Source of the DNA: Lentilactobacillus buchneri
GTDB taxonomy: Bacteria > Bacillota > Bacilli > Lactobacillales > Lactobacillaceae
Reading direction: 5' to 3'
Length of the DNA: 64,000 nt
Assembly: GCF_018314255.1 (NCBI RefSeq)
Contig: NZ_CP073066.1
Coordinates: 1,116,001 to 1,180,000, forward strand
Within the stretch, counting starts at the first letter, position 1. Every line of letters starts with the position of its first letter. Made by a program: the position numbers and the translations under genes. The notes beneath the pieces were generated by a model that did no database searches, was not told the origin of the DNA, and was given only the letters and a program-made list of their open reading frames with translations. Shown here piece after piece: positions 1 to 8,533 of this stretch.

Positions 1-573
1 AACTTTGTTGTAATAATCCCGGATAATCCAAATGGCCATTACAATCACAACTGGGAAGATGATTGCGGCTGGCACCCAATTGCCGGTGATAATCCAAACG
101 GCAATTGCTAAGATTTCCAGTGCATCCATCATCAGTCCCCAAGTTAACATCCACCAGCGAAACTTGGTTAATTTTGGTTTGCTTTCCATCATATTTTCGA
201 TGCCGTCAAGGTCAGGTTGGGAAATTAGCGCATAATCAGCCAGGCTGTCTTGAACCTTGCGAATCATTTCCAGCTGATCCGCGGTCATTGTCATCTCATG
301 CTGAATTTTCTTTTCCTGTTCCTTAAGCATCAACGACAGGACTTGAGTTGAATTATCTTCTGATAACAGGTCTTTAATCGTCGTCAGAGATAGGCCCATT
401 GATTTCAACAATAAAATCAATCGCAAGGTTTTCAACTCTTTGTCCGTGTATAAGCGACGGCCGCCATCTGAAATGGTTGTCGGATTCAAGATTCCTTTTT
501 GATCATAGTATTGGATGGTCCTGATTGATACACCACCCAACTTGGCAAACTCTCCTGTTGTATATGTCGACAT
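1..573 (-). CDS. MerR-family regulator with C-terminal membrane segments (3' end outside the window)
   Basis: This is a DNA-binding regulator of the MerR type. The N-terminus starts MSTYTTGEFAKLGGVS and carries the winged helix-turn-helix with the family hallmark RTIQYYDQKGIL, followed by a helical linker. After about residue 130 there is a tryptophan-rich hydrophobic stretch that could form two transmembrane helices before the window edge. MerR proteins with a membrane tail are known in Firmicutes but their signals are mostly undefined. The ATG follows an AGGAGGTG ribosome site at good spacing. The first 191 codons are present and the 3' end is cut off. No target gene can be assigned because the downstream neighbour lies outside the window. 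Confidence 0.85.
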   Translation of the reverse strand, partial: MSTYTTGEFAKLGGVSIRTIQYYDQKGILNPTTISDGGRRLYTDKELKTLRLILLLKSMGLSLTTIKDLLSEDNSTQVLSLMLKEQEKKIQHEMTMTADQLEMIRKVQDSLADYALISQPDLDGIENMMESKPKLTKFRWWMLTWGLMMDALEILAIAVWIITGNWVPAAIIFPVVIVMAIWIIRDYYNKV

Positions 574-742
574 CGGTTTCACCTCCTGATTCTGTTATAG
601 CTGATGACGTAAGGTGATGAGCAAGGGAAATCTGAATGTAATTGAATTGGTTTTTGTTCGCAAACCAATTGCAAACCAGGTTTGCGTCTTTTTTATCCAC
701 AATTATCATGCACCATGGGTTAATTCAAGACCTTTATGGCCA

Positions 743-1477
743 TTACTTTAATGCCGTAAAGACACCCATCACAACCAACAGAACTCCCAGAATCGGCTTC
801 ACATATTTCGTGAACTTCTGAGGATCGAGTTTGCCCAACAGGACCGGCGCCAAAAATGATCCCAGAATCGCCCCAAACATGAGGCCAAGCCCCACCGACC
901 AGTCAACGTTACCGGCAGAAAGGTGAAAGATTAACCCGGTTGCGGTCATTACGACCAGGACTAAGGAAGAAGTGGCGGCCGCGGTGACCATGTCGGATCC
1001 CATCACGAGCAGTCCGGCAACCACCGGTCCACCACCACTGAGCCCGCCGACACCAACCATTAGACCACTGATGACACCATAGACTGGTGCCAACCATTTA
1101 TTAGGATTTTGGTGATCCTTTTGTCTGCTAAACAACGTCTGGAGCCCTAAAATCGCCAAAATCCCCCCGATAATATACAAATAAATTTTGACCGGGATAT
1201 ATGGTGAGATCAAGGATCCCACAACCACAGCTGGGACTGCAAAAATGATCATCCGCCAAGCAATCCGTAATTTAATTTTGTGTAGTCGAAAATAAGAGTA
1301 CGAGCCGATTAACAATGATGGAAACGAGGTCACCAATGAAGTGGCGGCCGCGCTTGCTGGCCCCAAGCCAAAGACCGTCGTGAGAATTCCAAGGTAAAAG
1401 GCGGCCCCGCCACCGCCGAGGGTAATCACAACGGTGCCGATGATAAAGCCAACGATAATCAGTAACAGAATGTTCAT
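743..1477 (-). CDS. TauE/SafE-family sulfite/organosulfonate exporter-like permease
   Basis: This is a 244-residue polytopic membrane protein of the TauE/SafE (DUF81) family, which exports sulfite, sulfonates or other small anions. The protein is almost entirely hydrophobic, with about eight helices. The two family half-repeats are visible, with glycine-rich stretches VITLGGGGAAFYLG near the N-terminus and GGLSGGGPVVAGLL near the middle. I start at the ATG of MNILLLII because a GGAAGGA ribosome site lies about nine bases upstream; a start 14 codons earlier has no such site. The gene stands alone, convergent with the gene beyond it, so the transported anion cannot be inferred from context. Confidence 0.88.
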   Translation of the reverse strand: MNILLLIIVGFIIGTVVITLGGGGAAFYLGILTTVFGLGPASAAATSLVTSFPSLLIGSYSYFRLHKIKLRIAWRMIIFAVPAVVVGSLISPYIPVKIYLYIIGGILAILGLQTLFSRQKDHQNPNKWLAPVYGVISGLMVGVGGLSGGGPVVAGLLVMGSDMVTAAATSSLVLVVMTATGLIFHLSAGNVDWSVGLGLMFGAILGSFLAPVLLGKLDPQKFTKYVKPILGVLLVVMGVFTALK

Positions 1478-1708
1478 CAAGTCATTCCTTCCAATTGCAA
1501 TAATGTGATTATTGTACACCTTGAAATCGTGCTGCCATCATCCAACTGAACACTATTTTAAAATGATTTGTATTTATCACAAAATTGGGACTACTTTTTG
1601 ATGTTCTGTTGAAGAAATCCCCCCACATTTTTCTCAAGGGGCCATTTGTGTGATACATTTAACATGTAAGGTTTTTCGATTCCAATGGAAATAGTGGGGT
1701 GATATAGA

Positions 1709-2104
1709 ATGAATGAGAAGGAAAAAGCTCAAAACGCCAAACGAGCCAACATCATGTGGATCATGCTGTCACTGATGGTGCTGATTGTGATTGCCGGCAT
1801 CGTCGGGATTATCATGAAAAGCCATCAAACCAACCAATATAAAGATATGATTCGACAGAGTATTGTCGCTTATAACAAGACCGATCCAGAAACGACCCTT
1901 TCACCAACCAGCAAAACAAAAGTTTACCGGGTACGTAAATCAGGTGACGGTCAGTTCTTTGTTCAATTGAATGGCACTTCACCAAAGTTCGTCTACCAAA
2001 AGACCAAAGGTAAGTGGTCATCGGTTGGCACCCAAAAGAAAGCCAATATTGTTCTGAAGTATCGAGCAGTTTACACTTCAAGTCAACCATCAATGGGAAG
2101 TTAA
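1709..2104 (+). CDS. small single-span membrane-anchored protein of unknown function
   Basis: This is a 131-residue protein I do not recognise. It has a charged N-terminus, one strong transmembrane segment at about residues 16-36 (IMWIMLSLMVLIVIAG), and an extracytoplasmic tail rich in K, S, T and Q with alternating beta-like pattern. It has no cysteine. The topology predicts an N-in, C-out anchored protein. The ATG follows a GGGGTGAT ribosome site. It is monocistronic, divergent from the TauE-like gene and followed by a hairpin. A role at the cell surface is plausible but not shown. Confidence 0.72.
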   Translation: MNEKEKAQNAKRANIMWIMLSLMVLIVIAGIVGIIMKSHQTNQYKDMIRQSIVAYNKTDPETTLSPTSKTKVYRVRKSGDGQFFVQLNGTSPKFVYQKTKGKWSSVGTQKKANIVLKYRAVYTSSQPSMGS

Positions 2105-2119
2105 TTTGTATATCAAAAT

Positions 2120-2160
2120 GAGGCCGGGATACAACTGATTGTCAGTTATATCTCGGCCTC
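2120..2160 (+). terminator. hairpin between convergent genes
   Basis: Two 19-base arms, GAGGCCGGGATACAACTGA and its near complement, face each other across a 3-base loop, with one G-U pair and one mismatch. There is no long T-run after it. It most likely terminates the small membrane protein transcript. Confidence 0.55.
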
Positions 2161-2185
2161 TCTTGAGTTCCAATGGTATGAAGTT

Positions 2186-2246
2186 TAAACGTGCAACGAT
2201 CGGCTGATCCCCGCCATTTAAGCAAAACGCCTCGCGTTCCACTCTT
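2186..2246. repeat. dispersed intergenic paired-arm repeat, copy 1
   Basis: The left arm TAAACGTGCAACGATCGGCT and the right arm CAAAACGCCTCGCGTTCCAC partly complement each other (GTG/CAC, AACG/CGTT, GGC/GCC). A second copy of both arms lies at 8406-8514, also between convergent genes. See the finding on this repeat family. Confidence 0.5.
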
Positions 2247-2248
2247 AT

Positions 2249-3253
2249 TTATTTAATCGGCTTTTGGGTCGCCAAAATCTCATCAATTTTCTTAAGTTCT
2301 TCACTAGAAAATTCAAGATTGTCCAGTGCCTTCACGTTATCAAGCAGTTGTTCCGGTCGACTGGCACCAATCAAAACGCTGGCAATTTCCGGCTCACGCA
2401 GATTCCAAGCCAAGGCCATCTCAGCCAAAGTTTGGCCACGATCAGCAGCGACCTGATACAATTTCTTAACTGTCTTAATGGTCTCTTCGACCTGTTCTTC
2501 ATGAAGAAATGGACTGGCAGATTTGTGAGCCCGTGAATCAGCTGGAATCCCATTTAAATATTTGTCCGTGAGTAAACCTTGAGCCAGCGAACTAAAGCTG
2601 ACCGCTGCCTTATGTTCTTTCTTCAATACCGGGAAGAGATCATTTTCGATGTGCCGGTCAAACATGTTGTAGCGGGGTTGATGAATCACAAACGGCGTGT
2701 TCAAATCCTTGAAGATCTTGGTAATCTCTTCTGTTTGTTTGCCGTCATAATTGGAAATCCCGATATAGAGCGCTTTACCTTCATGAACCAACTCATCCAA
2801 GGCAAGGGCCGTTTCTTCCAGTGGCGTGTCCGGGTCAAATCGGTGAGAATAGAAGATATCCACATAATCCAATCCCATCCGCTTCAAACTCTGATTGGCA
2901 CTGGCAATAATATTCTTCCGTGATCCCCATTCACCGTATGGACCCGGCCACATGTAATAGCCCACTTTGCTGGCAATGATCATTTCATCTCGATAAGGCT
3001 TCATATCTTCTGCCATAATCCGCCCGAAGTTCTCTTCGGCACTCCCAGGTTCCGGGCCATAGTTGTTGGCCAAATCGAAATAGGTAATCCCCAAATCAAA
3101 AGCTTGATGGATAATCGCCTTTTGATTTTCAAAGGAATCGACACTACCAAAGTTATGCCAGAGTCCAAGGCTCAAGGCAGGAATCTTGAGGCCACTTTTG
3201 CCAACCCGGTTATAAACCATTTTATCGTAACGATCTTTGGATGCTTGATACAT
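2249..3253 (-). CDS. aldo/keto reductase, YghZ/L-glyceraldehyde-3-phosphate reductase-like
   Basis: This is a 334-residue NADPH-dependent aldo/keto reductase with a TIM-barrel fold. The catalytic tetrad is visible as D60, Y65, K96 and H137 (SHRFD). The N-terminal signature (LSLGLWHNFG) and the motif NNYGPEPGSAE match the YghZ/Gpr branch, which reduces L-glyceraldehyde 3-phosphate, methylglyoxal and similar carbonyls in the cytosol. It is divergent from a MerR regulator. Its promoter shows a 19-base spacer with a dyad in the spacer, so it is probably the target of that regulator, induced by an electrophile or aldehyde. The exact substrate is not known. Confidence 0.9.
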   Translation of the reverse strand: MYQASKDRYDKMVYNRVGKSGLKIPALSLGLWHNFGSVDSFENQKAIIHQAFDLGITYFDLANNYGPEPGSAEENFGRIMAEDMKPYRDEMIIASKVGYYMWPGPYGEWGSRKNIIASANQSLKRMGLDYVDIFYSHRFDPDTPLEETALALDELVHEGKALYIGISNYDGKQTEEITKIFKDLNTPFVIHQPRYNMFDRHIENDLFPVLKKEHKAAVSFSSLAQGLLTDKYLNGIPADSRAHKSASPFLHEEQVEETIKTVKKLYQVAADRGQTLAEMALAWNLREPEIASVLIGASRPEQLLDNVKALDNLEFSSEELKKIDEILATQKPIK

Positions 3254-3281
3254 TTCGCCATCTCCTAAATTGTTTAGCTTA

Positions 3282-3312
3282 AATGTAACACTTCGAGTAT
3301 ACTTGAAGTAAA
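3282..3312 (-). promoter_or_regulatory. MerR-type promoter of the aldo/keto reductase gene
   Basis: Reading on the minus strand, -35 TTTACT and -10 TACATT are separated by exactly 19 bases. The spacer contains the dyad ACTTC-N10-GAAGT. An over-long spacer with a dyad inside is the standard target of MerR activators, and a MerR gene lies directly across the intergenic region. Confidence 0.72.
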
Positions 3313-3339
3313 CTTATTTCGACTTGGGAGGTCAACTGT

Positions 3340-3768
3340 TTGAAAACCGCAACCGTGAAAACTTATTCGATCACCGAAGTATCTAAAATGTATCACTTGC
3401 CAACCACGACCTTGCGTTATTACGAAGACCTGGGCTTACTTTACGACATCCCCCGCATCAAGGGCCGACGGGCTTATACTCAGCAGCACCTCAACCGCCT
3501 GGGAGCGATTTGCTGCTTCAAAGATACCGGGATGACACTCAAGGAATTGCAGGAACTGTTTGCCGCCCAAGACGACGATGCGGACTTGGACAAAACCTGT
3601 GACATTTTGGATAACCACTATCAACGCGTCCTTGAACAACTGGCGCTTTTGAAAAAAAACGAACGTCACATCAAGCGCAAGGTCAGATTTTATCATGACA
3701 TTCGAACCGCCAAGGAGAACCATTCAAAGATGCCGGATTGGGATGACTATCGGGATCGGGACTTTTAA
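3340..3768 (+). CDS. MerR-family transcriptional regulator
   Basis: This is a 142-residue MerR regulator. The HTH carries TTTLRYYEDLGLL and ends with GRRAYTQQHLNRL, followed by a long dimerisation helix and a C-terminus (MPDWDDYRDRDF) without the cysteine clusters of metal sensors. It therefore probably senses an organic electrophile or a redox signal. Translation starts at TTG: a GGGAGG site lies seven bases upstream and no better start exists. It is divergent from the aldo/keto reductase gene, whose 19-base-spacer promoter is its likely target. Its last four bases overlap the convergent CPBP gene. Confidence 0.88.
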   Translation: MKTATVKTYSITEVSKMYHLPTTTLRYYEDLGLLYDIPRIKGRRAYTQQHLNRLGAICCFKDTGMTLKELQELFAAQDDDADLDKTCDILDNHYQRVLEQLALLKKNERHIKRKVRFYHDIRTAKENHSKMPDWDDYRDRDF

Positions 3769-4583
3769 TTTGCTGGATTTTCCATAGTATGTGTAATTGC
3801 CGGTAACTTGTTATTGGCTAATTTTGATCGGATGACAACTATTCCAACCAGGGCATAAACGATTGCGACAATAATCGATCCGACCACTGAAACATTCCCA
3901 GACATATTTGCAGTAGAGGTAGAACCAGTGCTGATCTGACTTAAATACAAAATCGGAAAGTCAATTAGAAAATGGGCAAAAATCGTCGTGATTAATGATC
4001 CGGTTCTCACATAAATCGCTGCCAGCAAAATCCCCATCCCAAAAGTTTCAATCATCTGACAAACTGTATCCAGCAATGACTGATTTGCCAAATTGCTCAA
4101 ATGCTGTAGGCTGAACAACAGACTTGATAAACCAATCGTAATTGCAACGCTACGCTTCGTCAGATGACGCTGAGTGAGGCGTTTGAATAAATCCCCAAAA
4201 ATCACTCCCCTAAAGAGCAGTTCTTCAGAAATCGCCGTCAACAACGTCCACAGTATAATTGGAGGCAAAAGTTTCACCGGTCCTGATGAGATAAACAGGC
4301 TAATGTAGACAATACCAAAAAGGAAAAAGAGAGTTGTCTTTAAGGTAACATTAACGGAGAAATACAACTTCTGTTTGATTAGCCAGATATTTAACCCCAA
4401 AACTAGCAACACTTCGATCCCTTTGTACAAAATATTGCTGGTAAGATCTCCAAAGGGCAGTTTTAGGAGTACTGGAACTAATATGCCATTCTCCAAAAAT
4501 TTCTCGATAATAATAAATCCCACTAGCATCCAAATCCACTTTCTGGGATTGTTGACCCAATTAGGTTTATTTTGTGTTATCAT
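3765..4583 (-). CDS. CPBP-family intramembrane glutamic endopeptidase (CAAX/Abi type)
   Basis: This is a 272-residue membrane protein with about seven helices. The CPBP/Abi active-site motifs are all present: EE-x3-R at residues 120-125 (EELLFRG), a histidine at 161 (SLQHLSN), and H204 with D208 (AHFLID). In lactic acid bacteria such proteases are linked to bacteriocin self-immunity or maturation of peptides, but no bacteriocin gene is visible here. It overlaps the MerR gene by four bases at its 3' end. The real substrate is unknown. Confidence 0.87.
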   Translation of the reverse strand: MITQNKPNWVNNPRKWIWMLVGFIIIEKFLENGILVPVLLKLPFGDLTSNILYKGIEVLLVLGLNIWLIKQKLYFSVNVTLKTTLFFLFGIVYISLFISSGPVKLLPPIILWTLLTAISEELLFRGVIFGDLFKRLTQRHLTKRSVAITIGLSSLLFSLQHLSNLANQSLLDTVCQMIETFGMGILLAAIYVRTGSLITTIFAHFLIDFPILYLSQISTGSTSTANMSGNVSVVGSIIVAIVYALVGIVVIRSKLANNKLPAITHTMENPAN

Positions 4584-4753
4584 GCGGCACCTCGCTTGGA
4601 AAGTATTTTGATTCTACATCCAATATACAAAACTTTACTATCTTTACCAGAAAGCATTTGTTGCGCCCCCCCTAATTTCACATTAGGTTTGCGTTATTGG
4701 TTTCCGGTTTCTCTTTTTGTGAGTGAATTTTGCATTTGGTTTATCCAGCACAT

Positions 4754-4795
4754 AAAAGTAGCGCCATGGAAGTTAAATCCCATGACGCTACTTTT
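4754..4795 (-). terminator. intrinsic terminator of the first oppA gene
   Basis: Sixteen-base arms (AAAAGTAGCGCCATGG and its complement, one G-U pair) enclose a 10-base loop and end in a T-run on the minus strand just after the oppA stop. Confidence 0.8.
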
Positions 4796-4803
4796 ATACA
4801 GAA

Positions 4804-6603
4804 CTATTTAGGAGTCTTCGAAGTCAGTTCCAATTGATCCCAGAAAGTTGGGAAGAGGTAGTTGTTGTAGGCCGCCTGCTTAAAGTTCTTTAGTCGGTGG
4901 TTAACCGGCGTGAAACTCAGCAAGGTGCTTTGAGGCGCATAAGCGGCTTCTTTGTTCATATAAACCTGCCACTTCTTAAATTGCTTGATCCGATACTGCT
5001 GATTCCAAGCTTTATTACTATTCAAGCTGTTGAGTAACTTGGTGTTCTTCTTGGTCACAAAGTGTCCCATGTTATAAGTGGCATCTTCACCATAGAACTG
5101 GGTTGGCGTTGGTTCATAAGTTAACTGCCAGCCGCCAACGAAGACGTCAATCTGCTTTTGCTTTGGCTTGCCCAAGATTGAATAGAAGCTGTTAATCTCA
5201 AGTGGTCGGCCGTTGGTCATTTGAACGTTCAGACCTAATTTCCGCCACTGCTGAACTTCATATCGAGAAATTTCGTTGCTGGCAGCGGACCCCTGCATCG
5301 CGCCGAAGTGAATGGTCAATTTCTTGCCGTTGGGTTGGACGTACCACTTGCCCTTCTTCTTGTAACCGGCGTCTTTCAGCAGTTTCTTAGCTTTCGCCAT
5401 ATCATATGGGAACCCGGCTGCTTTATTATCATGATATTTCTTGAAAATTGGTGGAATCAAGGTATTTGGCCGCCATTGAACCCCACTCAATAATTTCTTG
5501 TTAACCTTGTCCAGGTCAACTGCGTACAGCATGGCCTTTCGCAGGTTCTTGTTACCCATTTTGCTGTGCTTATCCATGACATTCTTGTTGGTCTTGGTGT
5601 CAAAGTGGCCAACGTTGAAGCCAAAGTAACCATAACTTAAACCAGGTGCCCCAGCGAGGGTGTAGCCTTTGATATTCTTAACTGATTTATATTGACTGGC
5701 AGGCAGGCCGCCCAAAGCAAAGTCGAACTTTTTCGCCTTAAACGCCGCTGCAGCATTGCTTGAGGAAACAACTTGGATATTGACGTGCTTAATCTTTGGC
5801 TGCGGTCCCCAATAATATTTATTGGGTACCCAAGCAGTCGACTCACCTTGAACCTGGTTTTGCAGTTTGTAAGGTCCAACGAAAATTGGGTGTTTACGGA
5901 CTGCAGGTGAGGACGATAACTTGGAAATCTTCACATTCTTAATGTGCTGATAAGGAACCACCGTCCCCCATAAGAATGAATTGCCGGCGTATTGCATCGC
6001 AGGGGATAAATGGGTGTAGTGGATCACCACTTGCTTGCCGTTTTGTCCATCAGGATAGGTAATCCCTGAAATCTGTTTCGCCTTGCCAGTGTGATAAGCA
6101 GCCATGCCTTTAATGGTTGCCATGTCAGATGAGTACTGTTCAGCGCCCGTATTTTGATTGCCGATGATTTCATAAGCGTACTCAACATCCTTGGCAATTA
6201 CTGGGCTGCCGTTTGACCACTTGGCGTTTTTCCGTATGGTAATCGTAGCCGTGTTATTCGATCGGTCCAGCTTCAAGTTCGCCAGGCCGCCCTTGACAAT
6301 CTTAAAATCTTTGTTGCTTTTAAACAACTGATCGCCACCACCTGGTGAATAGACATCAGAATCCTCAACGTTATCCTGTAGTACGGCAAGTGTAATCCCG
6401 GTAAACGGTGCGTCAACGACTTCAGCAGCGTTCAGCGTACTATCATCGTCTGCTTTGCTTGCCTTTCCAGTCGCACTATAAGTTGTCGGCATGGAAATGG
6501 GCTTGGATTGGGACTCGGATGATTTGTTGTTCGAACAGGCTGCGAATGCCAATGTCGACAGACTAATCGTCCCGATCACCAACCACTTCTTAACATTTTT
6601 CAT
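4804..6603 (-). CDS. oligopeptide ABC transporter substrate-binding lipoprotein (SBP_bac_5)
   Basis: This is a 599-residue extracellular solute-binding lipoprotein of the OppA family. The signal peptide ends in the lipobox FAAC with the lipidated cysteine at residue 23, followed by a Ser/Lys-rich linker. Family motifs include WSNGSPVIAKDVEYAYE near residue 130 and the C-terminal region rich in aromatic residues. It captures peptides and hands them to an Opp permease. No permease or ATPase gene is adjacent, so it is an orphan receptor that must share a transporter elsewhere. Its leader contains a hairpin terminator about 110 bases upstream of the start, which suggests attenuation. Confidence 0.9.
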   Translation of the reverse strand: MKNVKKWLVIGTISLSTLAFAACSNNKSSESQSKPISMPTTYSATGKASKADDDSTLNAAEVVDAPFTGITLAVLQDNVEDSDVYSPGGGDQLFKSNKDFKIVKGGLANLKLDRSNNTATITIRKNAKWSNGSPVIAKDVEYAYEIIGNQNTGAEQYSSDMATIKGMAAYHTGKAKQISGITYPDGQNGKQVVIHYTHLSPAMQYAGNSFLWGTVVPYQHIKNVKISKLSSSPAVRKHPIFVGPYKLQNQVQGESTAWVPNKYYWGPQPKIKHVNIQVVSSSNAAAAFKAKKFDFALGGLPASQYKSVKNIKGYTLAGAPGLSYGYFGFNVGHFDTKTNKNVMDKHSKMGNKNLRKAMLYAVDLDKVNKKLLSGVQWRPNTLIPPIFKKYHDNKAAGFPYDMAKAKKLLKDAGYKKKGKWYVQPNGKKLTIHFGAMQGSAASNEISRYEVQQWRKLGLNVQMTNGRPLEINSFYSILGKPKQKQIDVFVGGWQLTYEPTPTQFYGEDATYNMGHFVTKKNTKLLNSLNSNKAWNQQYRIKQFKKWQVYMNKEAAYAPQSTLLSFTPVNHRLKNFKQAAYNNYLFPTFWDQLELTSKTPK

Positions 6604-6711
6604 GGCAATATCTCCCTCGTGAATATTATATGAAAATGAGATAGCTCTAATATTATTTTAATTATATATCTTGAATGGAAGGTATTGCAACACGCAAACC
6701 GGAAACCAAAC

Positions 6712-6739
6712 AAAAAAGGCCAGAGATTTCTCCCCGACC
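6712..6739 (-). terminator. candidate attenuator in the oppA leader
   Basis: On the minus strand a 9-bp stem closed by a GAAA tetraloop (GGTCGGGGA-GAAA... pairing with TCTCTGGCC, three G-U pairs) is followed at once by TTTTTTG. It lies about 110 bases before the oppA start, so it would stop transcripts before the gene. Two small hairpins (TGGGA/TCCCA and AATG/CATT) precede it. It matches no riboswitch class I know. Confidence 0.5.
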
Positions 6740-6971
6740 AGATCCTAGTGATTGCAAAATGTTTTTCATTAATTTGGGATTTAGCTCCCATATAAATAAT
6801 ACCACACATGGGTACCTTTTAAACACCCGTGGACTGAAGTAATCTTTCAGCCTGCAAACCTTGTCCATTAAGATTTAGCACTTAGTTACTGAAAGCGGTA
6901 GCAACCACTCATAATCTATGGTACTATCGATTTGAATTATTCCGATATCGTCAGAGGAGCGTGAAACAATT

Positions 6972-8351
6972 ATGAATTCCGGAGAAAAACAATCCTTAAT
7001 CAAAGCCGTCAACGAAGCCTCTCCTGAGGGGCTTCGGCAATTCATAATTAATCAGGCGCAGTTCGATCCCACATTTTTTAGAGACGTGACCGCCCAATTT
7101 GGCGATCTCGACACGGATGCTGAGTTGGTGCAAACCAAGAAACTGATTCAAAGTACAGTCCGTAAAAACAAATCTTACGGCTTTATTGATTACCAAGGCT
7201 GCATTGTTGTTTGCAATGTCTTGGATGATGTGATCAATAAGTACATGCTCCGGTTCAGACAAGGCCATTATCATCATGCAATGAATGGCTTGCTGTTGGT
7301 CGTGGAAACGGCTGCGAAAATGCTCAGCGATGCCGACAGCAGTTCCGGTGCCTTAACCGACACGTTTGATCGTGTCTTTGGTTCGATGAAGAACTTAAGC
7401 ACCAATATCGCCCCTGAGATTTTGGAATCACAAAAAGAAATCGTCATTAAGGACGTGGTTCGCGTTTTTAAGCGAAAAATATTTGCCGGCTGGCCCGAAC
7501 AACGCTATCAGGTATTGTATAATGCCCTCCCGCTGATCACACCAAAGTCTGCCAAGCTTGCTCAATCCGCATCTCGGGCAGTTATCAAAGCAGCCGACGA
7601 AGGATTTGAAACGACTCAGTCTGAAATTTACGATAAAGTGCTTCATGCTCGGATCCTGATTCAACTTGGAGAGCAGTCCGATGCCGAGAAGTTTATGGAC
7701 GAGCATAAAACCATTCCGCAAATTCGCGAAGTGGAAATCCAAAATGCGATTCAAAACAAAAACTATGTTCGAGCAGAAGAACTGTGCCTCGAGGCTTCAA
7801 AACAGGACCAGGGGTGGCGGCGAATTTGGGAGCGATATCTCATCAAAATTTATGACGCTACCGATCAGCAGCAAAAACAAGAAGCGGTTCTCGAAAACCG
7901 TCTGTTCGCAAACTACCCCGACGCATACGAACCACTCAAGAAACTGCGACAACAGGATAAGAGTTGGGATGCCCAATATCCGGCTTTCCTGGCTAAAGCG
8001 GCGAAGAAACTGACACCGGAAAACTATGCCTTCATCTTAGACAAGGAACGTGAATTCGATAAGCTCATGCAGCTAATCATGCAGAACCCTGAACTCACTG
8101 AAACTTATAGCAAGGACCTGTACCCTAACTACCCAGATGTCGTCAACAAGCTGTATTACCAAAACGTTGTTCTGAACGAAAAATATCCCGGCAGACAAGC
8201 CTATCGACGAATGGGCCGAAGAATCAAAAACTATACCGCATTCGGCAGCGTGCAAACCGCTATCAAATGGATCGATGGCTTAATCGATGAGTATCCATCC
8301 AGGCCTGCACTTGCTGAGGAACTGAATAAAGTGAAGAAAAAATTACAATAA
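6972..8351 (+). CDS. uncharacterised all-helical (TPR-like) cytosolic protein
   Basis: This is a 459-residue soluble protein with no signal peptide or membrane segment. The composition and spacing (alternating hydrophobic and Q/K/E-rich helices, repeated patterns such as AEELCLEASKQDQGW and YEPLKKLRQQD) suggest a helical-repeat, TPR-like solenoid. In its general look it resembles the C-terminal part of SWIM zinc-finger proteins, but I see no CxC...CxH motif, so that is only a weak comparison. The start follows an AGAGGAGCG site. It is monocistronic and ends at a strong terminator. No function can be assigned; it may be a protein-interaction scaffold. Confidence 0.7.
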   Translation: MNSGEKQSLIKAVNEASPEGLRQFIINQAQFDPTFFRDVTAQFGDLDTDAELVQTKKLIQSTVRKNKSYGFIDYQGCIVVCNVLDDVINKYMLRFRQGHYHHAMNGLLLVVETAAKMLSDADSSSGALTDTFDRVFGSMKNLSTNIAPEILESQKEIVIKDVVRVFKRKIFAGWPEQRYQVLYNALPLITPKSAKLAQSASRAVIKAADEGFETTQSEIYDKVLHARILIQLGEQSDAEKFMDEHKTIPQIREVEIQNAIQNKNYVRAEELCLEASKQDQGWRRIWERYLIKIYDATDQQQKQEAVLENRLFANYPDAYEPLKKLRQQDKSWDAQYPAFLAKAAKKLTPENYAFILDKEREFDKLMQLIMQNPELTETYSKDLYPNYPDVVNKLYYQNVVLNEKYPGRQAYRRMGRRIKNYTAFGSVQTAIKWIDGLIDEYPSRPALAEELNKVKKKLQ

Positions 8352-8405
8352 TCGGTAAGGCTGAGACCTCATCTTAGACTTGTTGAATCCGACTGTTATC
8401 GAGAA

Positions 8406-8514
8406 TAAACGTGAAACGATCGGCTAAAACACAATCAGGCCATCATTCCAAAACTAGGAATGATGGCCTGTTTACATTAAATTATGAGATCAAAACGCCG
8501 TGCGTCTGACTCTC
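8406..8514. repeat. dispersed intergenic paired-arm repeat, copy 2 (with internal terminator)
   Basis: The left arm TAAACGTGAAACGATCGGCT and the right arm CAAAACGCCGTGCGTCTGAC match the arms of the copy at 2186-2246. Here a terminator hairpin sits between the arms. Both copies lie between convergent genes. Confidence 0.5.
8436..8470. terminator. bidirectional intrinsic terminator
   Basis: Perfect 14-bp arms (CAGGCCATCATTCC and complement) enclose a 7-base loop. It serves the helical protein gene on the plus strand and the flavodoxin-like gene on the minus strand. Confidence 0.75.
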
Positions 8515-8533
8515 ATGTTAGTATCAAGTTAAA

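Noticed and set aside
503..709. A 68-codon minus-strand frame overlapping the first MerR gene
   Set aside because: It is out of frame with the MerR gene, which has its own strong ribosome site and family motifs.
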